Origin: a virus
Reading direction: 5' to 3' (one strand)
IMG/VR virus record: IMGVR_UViG_3300024495_000023
Span: 24,167-88,166 of that record
DNA length: 64,000 nt
The notes beneath the pieces were generated by a model. The model had not been told where the DNA came from and ran no database searches. It saw only the letters and a program-made list of their open reading frames with translations. Shown in pieces: positions 44,901 to 50,625 of this stretch (position 1 is its first letter; each line of letters begins with the position of its first letter). A program made the translations under genes and the position numbers.

Positions 44901-47769
44901 CGGTGCCAAGTTGTTAAACAGCCAATATTTGATCAAGATTTTCAAGACAAATATTTCTGGAACGGAAGTTCTTACTGGTCAATTATTATTGAACGCAGCT
45001 CCGCCACAGGGTGCTACAGTTACAGTTCATTACGAAAAGAATGACGAAATACTTGATGCTCTTAATAGGATAGACAAGTATTATCAACCAACATCTGGTA
45101 TGTTAGGTGTAGAAAAGAACACAATAGATGGCGAAATAATCAGCGATTATTCACAGCTAGTCACCGGCATAGACTTTGGCGGAGTTATAGTACAAGGATC
45201 AATGTTTGATGTAGGTGCTGGTTGGGATGCTGTGCCATGGGGATTAGAAGGATGGGACAGCTCCGGCGACATGAACACTGATTTTTATGTAGCAGCTGAT
45301 GGTGTTAATAGAACATTCTATCTACCTGAACCGCCACCTCTAGGTAAAGAAATAACAATCTATCTAAGAAAGAAATTAGAATACAATTCTGTCAGATTAG
45401 ACGATCCTTTCTTTGACTATTATGATGGAAGCACGATACAGATAAACGGCTTGAAAGAAGCTCCCGAACATGCTGTGATGCAGACATTTGTTGGTGATGG
45501 ATCTACTATAGCTGTAACGATTCCTCCGGGAGTACAAATCGATAAAGATGATACACTGATATTCAGACCGATCGAAAGTGATGGTACTGTAGCACTAGTA
45601 GGTAGAAATATCGATACGGCTATATCTGGCGGGGATCTAACAAATATAGGTGGAGCATACTCTACAGCGACAGGTAAAACTGCTTCTGAGATAGTATTAG
45701 ACGGACAAAAATTTATCAGTCCAGAACAAGTACCTGCTCCAGAGGAAAATGTTCCGGGACAGGTTTTAGATACACTTAGTATCAAAGTGTTCCATACTGA
45801 TAGAGCAGGAGCTCCTGCGCTATTAACTAGAATTTATTTTGGAGACGGTCAGACAGATCTCTATGAAATAGGTCAGAAAGTAACTGAGAGAAAATCTGTT
45901 ACAGTTTATGTCGATAAAGTCAAAAAAGATAACGGCCTAGATTATACAATATCTTTTGAAACTAATCAAGTTAGATTCGTCGGAGTTTTACCACCTGCTG
46001 GTTCTACAATAGAAGTTGTATCCATGGCGTTAGGTGGTACAGAAATTCTTGACTATAAAGAATTTATAGCAGACGGACTAACAAGATATTATCTAACAGG
46101 AGCATCATATTTTGAAACTGGATCTATCTATGCTACTGTTGATGGACAGATCGTTGATGCCGGATTCGTTAACAGCAAAGGACAGGTAAATGATCTAGAT
46201 CAAACTCTAGTAGAGTTTGGTAATCCTCCGGAAGTTAACAGAAAGATTTCTATCGTTGTTCTATCTGCTGAATCGGGATCATATTCTCCTTTGATCAAAG
46301 TCAATGATCAAACTATAACAGTAACTGATATCGTACAAAGAATATATCCTTTAGAATCATTTATCAATCTAGGAGGATCACCTACAAGTAACGTTCTTGT
46401 AGAAAGAAACGGTAACTTACTAACCACTGTTGATACTGTTATAGAAATCTATTCAGGTAACGATTCTATAAAGATAGGTTTAGATCCTTTTAGAAACCCA
46501 GGAGATATTATCGATAGCCAAGTTAAAGTTTTTGTAAATGACAATTTATTGATATTTGGTATCGATTATGGGTTCACAGCTGAAGACAACACAGTGACTC
46601 TGTTTGGAAAATATGACATAGGAGATATTATTAGGATAGAAGATTATTCTAATAGCAACTATGAAATCAAAAATAACAATATTGTTTTTAGGACAGATTT
46701 AAATCTACAATTAGGTGATGTTTTAAACGTCAAGTGGTTTGAACAGTATACTACGATGGATCTAACCAGAGACATCTTTAAAGGTGGCGAATTAGCTTAT
46801 TCTCTAGAAAAACCTGTTTTAGGAGTTTCTTATGTATGGGTATATGTAAATGGTGAAAGAGCTACACAGGATATAGATTACTATCTATCAAGAAATAGAA
46901 ACGAAATTATATTCAATCCTTCATTTATTACAACCTCTACTGATGTAGTGGAAATAATCAGCGGATCTGATATGATTTATCGTGAACCGGTATCGTTTGA
47001 AATATTTAAAGATGTGTTGAACAAAAATTATTACAGCAGATACTCATTGTCTAACATCAAATTGGTAGAAAATTTAAATTACTATGACGAATCTATGACA
47101 CTGACAGATGCTACAGCACTTCCTGTACCCAAATTTGATCAGCCGGGTATAGTGACTATAGGCGGAGAAAAAATACAATATCTAGCTATAGATGGTAATC
47201 GTCTAACGGGATTAAGAAGAGGTATGTTTGGTACTTCTGTAACGCCATTGTTTAGTGCGGGAACTGAAGTAGTAATCACAGGTTATACAGAAGCTATTCC
47301 TTACAAGGATTCTCAAGAAAAAGAAGATTTTGTATCAGACGGAACTTCTTTGCTTATTGGGCCATTAACTTTTATTCCTGCTAAATCTGCTGTAGATGGA
47401 ACAGGATACAGGAAAGAATGGCCGGTAGACAGTATACCTGAAGAGTACGGACCATGCGATACTATCGAAGTATTTGTGGCTGGACGCAGATTGAACAAAG
47501 ATCCTGTCTACGTATACGATCAAACTGTAGGTTCACATAGCCCTGCGGGCGATGTGCTAGTAGAAGCTGAATTTTCTGTAGATGGATCAACGCCATATAT
47601 AAGATTAACTTCGGCTGTAGAAGCAGCAACTAGGATCACAGTGGTTAAGAGAACCGGCAAGCTATGGTATGATGTTGGTAACAGTTCAGCTACTACCGGA
47701 GAAGGATTAAGCAATAGCAAAACTTCGATAGTGACGTTCCTACAGCAGAAGACTACAAATTTGCCATAA
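32944..47769 (+). CDS. 7: Giant gp7-like baseplate wedge protein (4941 residues)
   Basis: One open frame of 14.8 kb. The N-terminal about 1100 residues resemble cyanophage-type gp7 (KFVNYREYYWLPAGPDPV near 138, DDYLYYGRRFIKHSGVPSIS near 795), the wedge protein beside gp6. Inside are six modules of the form W...Y..GD.V.Y...Y..........W at about 1430, 1690, 2180, 2465, 2705 and 2825, like carbohydrate-binding CBM5/12 units. Residues about 2790-3060 have FG-start repeats (FGYKILLSS, FGSNICITPD, FGKSLSAS) like an FG-GAP beta-propeller. Two Gly-rich GGRGY/GSGY units lie near 3495 and 3845. The C-terminal 1000 residues are repeated beta modules. T4 gp7 is 1032 residues. Modules and roles beyond gp7 are inference. 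Confidence 0.8.
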   Translation: MDKKVFKQSGLPLRRTVELLPEIFRSSSNDKFLSATLDPLIQPGTLDRLNGYIGRNYGRTYNTSDVYLDVAQSLRHAYQFEPGVVIYDENKKPKNLFDYVDLKNQLKFFNNKNERDDLTTGQQHYTWTPPLDLDKFVNYREYYWLPAGPDPVQVLGQEQSVVSSYKVVTEGQNEWLFFPDGLKRNPAITLYRGQTYEFNVNCPGDGFHIRTSDTIDYLTTLLGTPSDYNKGVTNNGIEVGKITFKVPNDAPDMLYYQSGTNINRIGSFRIANVLDNTYLDVEKDIIGKLNYQSSNGVKFTNGLRVEFVGKTSPEIYRKGYWIVEGVGTGIKLINLSDLELPPIPNPYGALVFDDQPFDTEPFDDASTYPSKKDYITINRASLDKNPWSRYNRWFHRSVIEYSAQLNGTTAGLAEDSRAKRPIIEFQTNLQLFNHGSKAKNSVDLIDDFTTDVFSTIEGTAGYNIDNVPLFEGARVLFTADNDNMVNNKIYVVKFVTIQTSTNTVNRKQINLVEADDSETLAGECLIVTKGKTNAGKMYHFDGTVWKKSQEKLAVNQAPLFDIFDSDNVSLSDTQKYVTSSFQGTRLISYKVDPAGVVDKELGFAVSYLNINNTGDILFDFDFETQNFTYQSGPTVVTRNINFGYYRLLKELGSWVHKNSWSLFDEDYCQAVIQTHTFTEVTNTVEFDAVFWDQVTREKILFYLNGDLIKDSYTDTVINDKRTFTFIREFAVNDVLMIKVYSDAEPNLGFYEFPLPLERNPLNEDVAQFTLGQVNDHLRSMVELSRDFSGQFPGISNLRDIDDYLYYGRRFIKHSGVPSISLPLVCDRQINVIKAISYAALEYDKYKSEFLNLAVELPFELDTVKFVDQIIDHISKSKNSNSPFANSDMIGSGAYNSIDYTVEDEGIKVFALSQKFDLSTESLKAVYVYRNNVQLLVGRDYEFDSTFGFVRLLIDLVENDQIQIKEYYTTAFNFMPMTPTKLGLYKKFTPEIYLDDTYLEPTRVIRGHDGSIIVAYDDFRDELLLELEKRIYNNIKIQYNPDFLDLDNLLGGYGKTGEFTKAQLDSVLNQEFLRWANPLGIDPYANNYFESENQYTYSFSKATDITRTEKMPAYWRGIYIYLYDTDAPHTRPWEMLGFSEKPTWWEEEYGPAPYTSGNLLLWEDIRDGVIRQGNRAGTHIRFKRPNLLSYLPVDDEGRLLDPVSSGSIINYAIIQPAEAFVFGDIGPAESAWRKSGRYPFALLQAIILLRPLQTVSLNFDRTLLTKNDMDQMVSTSTGKFLSLDEVYQSTLDVTKPKGLVNYVVDYLKSNSVASVELASKFNSDNFKVKLSNKIGGFVDKNQQKYLLDSKSPQSKTSGIFVPSEDYEIFFNVSTPVETVSYSAVIIEKTSSGWKLTGYDTLVSAFTYYHPLTTASDPVFSVGGVSETFVEWTANQYYPSGTLIRYQSKFYRSRQAHTSSENFESSLWVSILSVPIVGSITAINRSKFSKYQPAVLPYNTVFADLQSVVDFLLGYGEYLKDQGMVFESFNTDLQVPNDWETSCKEFMFWTTHNWANGSIISLSPSASAITIEKVGRVADNLLDNFYDYNIQRSDGTKIQPKDIQVYRTFNKFILTPLDSTDGIYFAKINYVTKEHVVVFNDRTVFGDVIFDKAPGYRQERIKVAGFRTTDWDGDYTSPGFIYDDVNIETWKPFTDYRLGDIVQYKQFYYTSLKFQKGSVEFNSNNWERLDNLPQKGLVSNFDYKINQIEDYFELDYIGIDNEQKKLAQHSIGYQQREYLQDIAEDEVTQFRLYQGFIREKGTANSITKIFDKVSAIEADAVVLDEEWAFLVGRLGGIDQSNEIEVSIKKENININPQPVLLDTTGIDIKQYQTSVLVKDSDYKIGSRKFKFPTKYYPINNMSAGYVNPADVDFTVTTLDELYSLDITIFKEGSLVWLTSLPTGWDVYRYTITSILVGKAVAVETGFVSLITNIVHNFKVGDIIGLTNIENLTGFYQVAGVNPKTIIIAVAGTTKEPVIDQSSFCYISTFETVRIDDQSYLTSKKIALLPVGSKIWLDDSGDGYWQVLNRQKQYNPTQISEYGIAFPTGTGASVIYLASRGNTIVGNPGAVVTSGDVTRESAVIVYSQGQGGLIPLQVLVPNSGLQSTYLGSYATVMTTSEDGRWLMIGSPNVSYVPSNYRETFDPNATYQQDDTVLYAGKLWRAVRSIYGDGSTINLNSQDWEPAVIHKANPLGKSIYDINQGYRNQGAIDIFEYSEGQYVLRDTIISPRPGHGEYFASGISIAKVAGIEGTSGDVTLTVTTVDAEGGILGVTASGVSGLNNAIFENISGIDVSEPGSNASFDINRALNRYVVTVRNGGTRYAVGDRIKIVGSRLGGVTPTNDLIVTVNAVNSLGEILGSETYNNVTGIESNLVSEQAVFQISKLRDLYVDVNLTNSGQGYTARSIVSYNGRYYACIRDTRIERGAWDINTTYYPGDIVYYQYNPVLPVGYFKVTAIVTGIAPPDEQYYETHNPILPTDTDFWEPVTGSNFASNALPWRDRAITTGLRVTYTPGTIITIPGTELGGYSPANDLTIRVDAVTSATDTSISDFSFFGTAVPGISWSGIASSGEAQYNDVVGEDISEPGNGAIFTLTRAEGSYSATVGVKGLRYNVGDQIRILGTSIGAVPETYYMAVGAPGSLDDTGRVYLYKFNGIEWTHFQDEGFVGIFDSTKFYPAGTVVWHTNNYYKALSDISPNTETPGVITGDSTVYWEAIDSLNTGMLPVTAATPDDGSTIQTGIKPTDDVENIKIGSSYGYSLSFNADGSKLIIGAPNADSLTFDSYKGVWKSYQIYLKGDTVRRNDSYYTLAADSDKGTIPEGNPSIWSIEYPEEQPRTGAVFIYDRDSNNTYKLSQHIDSVNVNSYLTDSTEISAGDQFGYKILLSSESTNMFVTAPASNFKGVDQGATFVFENKNGTYKLIQKLDSGQLDPNERFGSNICITPDNQTIAISAEGAESYKTTTFDANDTRFDRFVTNFKDSQGKTGKVYVFDKYVGKFVLSEIFDEGLNTNEDFGKSLSASNDSIIVGSPKYLSLDPAFATTRIGRIQKFTKKAGVKPWTVIRQQTNGIDIDKLKNLAIYDAVNNRKIADLDIIDPFKGKILSIADQDIDYKTSYDPAVYSTGTVDNAIDAGQAWMDDNVGKIWWRTSTAKYLDYEQNDFVYKTANWGSLAYGASIDVYEWVETIYRPSEWAAMTGTTAGFEEGISGTPLYPDDSNYSYKQKLDSITGEVLYNVYYYWVRSKNTLPNNSTKTNSAGVIANYIANPTTAGIPFAAITDVDKISLYNLQGSINTDEFLLNIQFYKTDKNINLVHNEYTLLTEGSDEYPVEDIERKWIDSLVGEDILGRSVPDKDLPEKSKYGIANRPRQSMFINRNKAVQITVDYINNILSRYPLADSISYEYLNLTAPLPKSNLNLYDQSFASYKELSTIATAKIKPALLSANIANGKITSVDVIDGGRGYRVPPYVEIDGSGTGAKIKTVINKLGVVTGVIIENSGTKYINARLNVRPFSVLIESDVNSNGYWAIYSWDDKTETFYKTATQAYDTTKFWIPVDYWKSGFSNTSRIKYTIPGLYRESGLTVEIGDLVRVDEYGSGGWAVFETVDPIATDLQNKYRLVGRKNGTIQIVNKFYNTAAESTGYDLTQSYDSNKYDTSFSIEFRNILKAVKENIFIDELSNEWNKLFFVSIHYIFSEQLYVDWAFKTSFLNATHNVGYFSNRINYKSDNLSSYQKYIEEVKPYRTKIRKYTSRYLGQELASSPISDFDLPPVFDINSQSIVPVDSTRLEIDQYPWKFWKDNHAFVVKDIVLTYSGKNYTSVPKVVIEGGGGNGAEAQAFVSSGVVTHIRMIKHGSGYTSAPTVTLVGGVGTVIENSAKAVAIIGQSKARTFDMSIKFDRYSKTPKFKNLGNNFLETESFVCPGTKNTFTLKYPPTTDKSKIAVFLKHPNTAAGTDGAKLLNSQYLIKIFKTNISGTEVLTGQLLLNAAPPQGATVTVHYEKNDEILDALNRIDKYYQPTSGMLGVEKNTIDGEIISDYSQLVTGIDFGGVIVQGSMFDVGAGWDAVPWGLEGWDSSGDMNTDFYVAADGVNRTFYLPEPPPLGKEITIYLRKKLEYNSVRLDDPFFDYYDGSTIQINGLKEAPEHAVMQTFVGDGSTIAVTIPPGVQIDKDDTLIFRPIESDGTVALVGRNIDTAISGGDLTNIGGAYSTATGKTASEIVLDGQKFISPEQVPAPEENVPGQVLDTLSIKVFHTDRAGAPALLTRIYFGDGQTDLYEIGQKVTERKSVTVYVDKVKKDNGLDYTISFETNQVRFVGVLPPAGSTIEVVSMALGGTEILDYKEFIADGLTRYYLTGASYFETGSIYATVDGQIVDAGFVNSKGQVNDLDQTLVEFGNPPEVNRKISIVVLSAESGSYSPLIKVNDQTITVTDIVQRIYPLESFINLGGSPTSNVLVERNGNLLTTVDTVIEIYSGNDSIKIGLDPFRNPGDIIDSQVKVFVNDNLLIFGIDYGFTAEDNTVTLFGKYDIGDIIRIEDYSNSNYEIKNNNIVFRTDLNLQLGDVLNVKWFEQYTTMDLTRDIFKGGELAYSLEKPVLGVSYVWVYVNGERATQDIDYYLSRNRNEIIFNPSFITTSTDVVEIISGSDMIYREPVSFEIFKDVLNKNYYSRYSLSNIKLVENLNYYDESMTLTDATALPVPKFDQPGIVTIGGEKIQYLAIDGNRLTGLRRGMFGTSVTPLFSAGTEVVITGYTEAIPYKDSQEKEDFVSDGTSLLIGPLTFIPAKSAVDGTGYRKEWPVDSIPEEYGPCDTIEVFVAGRRLNKDPVYVYDQTVGSHSPAGDVLVEAEFSVDGSTPYIRLTSAVEAATRITVVKRTGKLWYDVGNSSATTGEGLSNSKTSIVTFLQQKTTNLP

Positions 47770-47775
47770 TAAATA
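47768..47775 (+). promoter_or_regulatory. Late promoter octamer abutting start codon
   Basis: AATAAATA overlapping the end of the gp7-like gene. With T4 spacing transcription starts near 47781, inside the first ATG (47780), which favours the ATG at 47801 as the used start on this transcript. Confidence 0.45.
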
Positions 47776-47779
47776 ACAT

Positions 47780-48427
47780 ATGAACACGGAATCGGAAAAA
47801 ATGCCTGAAAATAAAACAGATCAAAATCATAAAAAACCCAACGAAATTTGCGGTTTTGACATCAGAGGACATATAAAAATTTGGGATCCTAGCACTGGAG
47901 AAGTGTTCAGGGATAAGCCAAACGCTATCCATTACGAAAATATGAGTGTTGCTCTTGCTAACAGTCTATCAAATCAGGGTCAAGGCTGGATTTCCGAAAT
48001 GGTTTTTGGTAACGGTGGCACAGTAGTTGACAGCACAGGGCTGATAACTTATCTAACACCAAACACAAATGGTATCAATTCCAGCTTGTATTATCAGACA
48101 TACAACAAAGTAGTAGATCAAAATTCTCCTTTGAACACTGATACAGCAAGAAATTATATGGAAATTAACCATGTCAGTGGAGCAACATATACAGATATTG
48201 TTATCAAATGTTTGCTAGATTACGGAGAGCCTAGTGGACAAGAAGCATTTGACAATTCTGTAGACATGAACGGTGATTATGTCTTTGATGAACTAGGATT
48301 AAAATCTTCTACCGGAAAACTGTTAACACACGTGGTCTTCCATCCTGTTCAGAAATCTTTAAACAGATTGATCCAGATCGATTACACGATAAGGATACAG
48401 AGCTTGACTGGGTTTACTGGAGTTTGA
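47780..48427 (+). CDS. Baseplate-region structural protein, unknown (gp8 position)
   Basis: 215 residues from ATG 47780, or 208 from ATG 47801, which has a weak GGAA site and fits the late promoter better. Content: charged tail (KMPENKTDQNHKKPNEI), then CGFDIRGHIKIWDPSTGEVF and IHYENMSVALANSLSN, a beta/alpha mix without enzyme motif. In T4 the wedge gene 8 follows 7; this protein is shorter than T4 gp8 (334) and I see no direct match, so the gp8 role is positional only. It is followed three bases later by the first fibre gene. Confidence 0.65.
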   Translation: MNTESEKMPENKTDQNHKKPNEICGFDIRGHIKIWDPSTGEVFRDKPNAIHYENMSVALANSLSNQGQGWISEMVFGNGGTVVDSTGLITYLTPNTNGINSSLYYQTYNKVVDQNSPLNTDTARNYMEINHVSGATYTDIVIKCLLDYGEPSGQEAFDNSVDMNGDYVFDELGLKSSTGKLLTHVVFHPVQKSLNRLIQIDYTIRIQSLTGFTGV

Positions 48428-48430
48428 TAA

Positions 48431-50623
48431 ATGTCATATAACGTAAATTTCACAAATTCCACGCTACATCCTGAGCCATTGGTAGTACAAGATAATACTA
48501 CTAATCAAGATACTAGCTTGTCTTTTCCTGGTAGGAACCAAGTCGGGTACGCCAAGATTATTTCAGAAGACCTATTACACTTATTAGAAAATTTTGCTAG
48601 CGATAGTGCTCCAGATGTAGCTAAAGCTGTTACAGGACAGCTTTGGTATGATTCCGGTAACAATAAATTATTTGTATTTGATGGTATTAGCTGGAAATCA
48701 ACTAGTAACATCCAGACAGCAGTCAATGAACCATCCGGTGCTACTATTGGTGATCTATGGGTAAACGCCAGTACACAACAATTATATCTGTGGGCAGGTA
48801 CATCCTGGGTTTTGGTGGGACCTCAATACAGTTCAGGAACTAAAACTGGACCGCAAGTTGAAAGTTTATTTGATATTGACAACAATCCTAGATCAGTTGT
48901 GGTCATGTATACAGACGATATTCCTGTTGCTATCATCAGTAAAGATACCTTTACACCTAAAGTTACCATACAGGGCTTTACCAGTATACAAACTGGTGTC
49001 AATCTAACAACTAGAACTGATATATCTAGTACTACTGTGTCTCCTAGATTCGTTGGTACAGCTACTAGCGCCGATAGTCTTTTATACGGAACCACTATAG
49101 TTCCGGCTACAAGTTTTGTTAGAACAGATACTATTCAAACTGTACAAGCACAGTTTAACGTTAGAGATGATGCGGGTATATACGTTGGTGCTAATGGTAA
49201 TTTAAACATCAGTGTAACATCGGCTAATGCTGTAATCTATAATGCTACACCCGGTGCCAGCATAGACATACAGCCTAGTAGAACAGGATCTTTTGGTGTT
49301 GGAACACCTATTGTACGTGTGGTAGAAAATAGAGTAGGTATTAATAATCTTAATCCTACAAAGCAATTAGATCTTGTAGGAGATTTTAATCTAGTAGGCA
49401 CTATCACTAACGGTTCTGAAATAGATGCTACTAATCTTGACAGTGGATCTATACAGACACTGGGTGGTATGGCAGTTAAGAAAAACATTTGGGTAGGTGG
49501 TGATGTTGAAATACAAAACGGTACACTTAGAACAAAATCCATCAAACCACGTACAGCATCAGAAACAATAGGTGAAGCGACTAATAGATATGCTACCATT
49601 TATGCTAGAAATGTAGTAGCTGATACAATTACAGGTACAGTTAGTGGTAATATCGATGGAAACTCAAATTCAGCTACCAGCTTAAGATCGGCTACTAATT
49701 TTAAATTGGAAGGTGACGTGTCTAGTAACGTTGTGGCATTTAACGGTACAGGTAACCTTAATAAAGTCTTTACAACTACACTAACATCTGACATTATTTC
49801 TAATAAGGCATCTGTAGGAAATTATCAAGTCAACGACGAAATGTTGATTTATAGAGCAGGTCAAGGTCTAAGAAAAATCACTAGAGACACATTCTTAGGA
49901 GATGCTAACGTGCCTATTGGAACAATATTAGCATTTGCTGGACCAGTTTGTCCAACAGGTTATTTGTTCTGCGACGGATCAGAAGTAGAAGAATATAGAT
50001 ATAGAGATTTAGCTGCTGTAGTAGGAACCATATACAACGGTACTACTCCGCTGCTAGGATCGCCAAAAGGAAATACTTTTAGATTGCCGGATCTTCGTGG
50101 AAGATTAGTGTTAGGTAAGCAGGATATGTATAATGCGCTGACTGTACCTTATCCGGGCGGTACTAGCAGCCCTAGTGCTGGTGGCGGTGCTTTGGTTACT
50201 CCTCTAGTCAACGATTCTAAAGCTAGTGTTCTAGGAGGCACTAGTGGTAAAGATCAGTATGTCATAGAACCATATAATATTCCAGATCATGACCATGATT
50301 TAAAAGGAAGAAGAGCAGACAACCAAACTTCGGGATCGCAATTTTATGTTATTAACGAAAACACATCGGTTCCGACAGATTTTGGACCAACTACATTAAT
50401 TGGTGGTTCGGGACAAGCAAACTCAAGGATCAAAGCAGGCACAGTTATTGGCGGCGGCCAAGCTATGGCATCTACTGGACTAGTAAGAATTGCTAATGAA
50501 GATAAACGTGTTTCTGGTTTGGTTGATTCACAAATAGGTAGACCATTTAACGTAATGAATCCATTCATGACTATGAATTATATTATTAGATCTGGTAGAC
50601 CAAGTAACGATGGAACTCAATAA
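48431..50623 (+). CDS. Tail fibre with collar domain, paralogue 1
   Basis: 730 residues. The N-terminal module (LHLLENFASDSAPDVAKAVT, GQLWYDSGNNKLFVFDGISW, GDLWVNASTQQLYLWAGTSW, VLVGP) is shared with four further fibres downstream. The middle has shaft repeats including ENRVGINNLNPTKQLDLVGD. A phage tail collar domain is at about 494-560 (PIGTILAFAGPVCPTGYLFC, then NTFRLPDLRGRLVLG), the end domain of T4-type short tail fibres gp12. The C-terminus has HDHDLKGRR with possible metal-binding His. Likely receptor-binding fibre held to the baseplate by its N-terminus. Confidence 0.82.
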   Translation: MSYNVNFTNSTLHPEPLVVQDNTTNQDTSLSFPGRNQVGYAKIISEDLLHLLENFASDSAPDVAKAVTGQLWYDSGNNKLFVFDGISWKSTSNIQTAVNEPSGATIGDLWVNASTQQLYLWAGTSWVLVGPQYSSGTKTGPQVESLFDIDNNPRSVVVMYTDDIPVAIISKDTFTPKVTIQGFTSIQTGVNLTTRTDISSTTVSPRFVGTATSADSLLYGTTIVPATSFVRTDTIQTVQAQFNVRDDAGIYVGANGNLNISVTSANAVIYNATPGASIDIQPSRTGSFGVGTPIVRVVENRVGINNLNPTKQLDLVGDFNLVGTITNGSEIDATNLDSGSIQTLGGMAVKKNIWVGGDVEIQNGTLRTKSIKPRTASETIGEATNRYATIYARNVVADTITGTVSGNIDGNSNSATSLRSATNFKLEGDVSSNVVAFNGTGNLNKVFTTTLTSDIISNKASVGNYQVNDEMLIYRAGQGLRKITRDTFLGDANVPIGTILAFAGPVCPTGYLFCDGSEVEEYRYRDLAAVVGTIYNGTTPLLGSPKGNTFRLPDLRGRLVLGKQDMYNALTVPYPGGTSSPSAGGGALVTPLVNDSKASVLGGTSGKDQYVIEPYNIPDHDHDLKGRRADNQTSGSQFYVINENTSVPTDFGPTTLIGGSGQANSRIKAGTVIGGGQAMASTGLVRIANEDKRVSGLVDSQIGRPFNVMNPFMTMNYIIRSGRPSNDGTQ

Positions 50624-50625
50624 TA

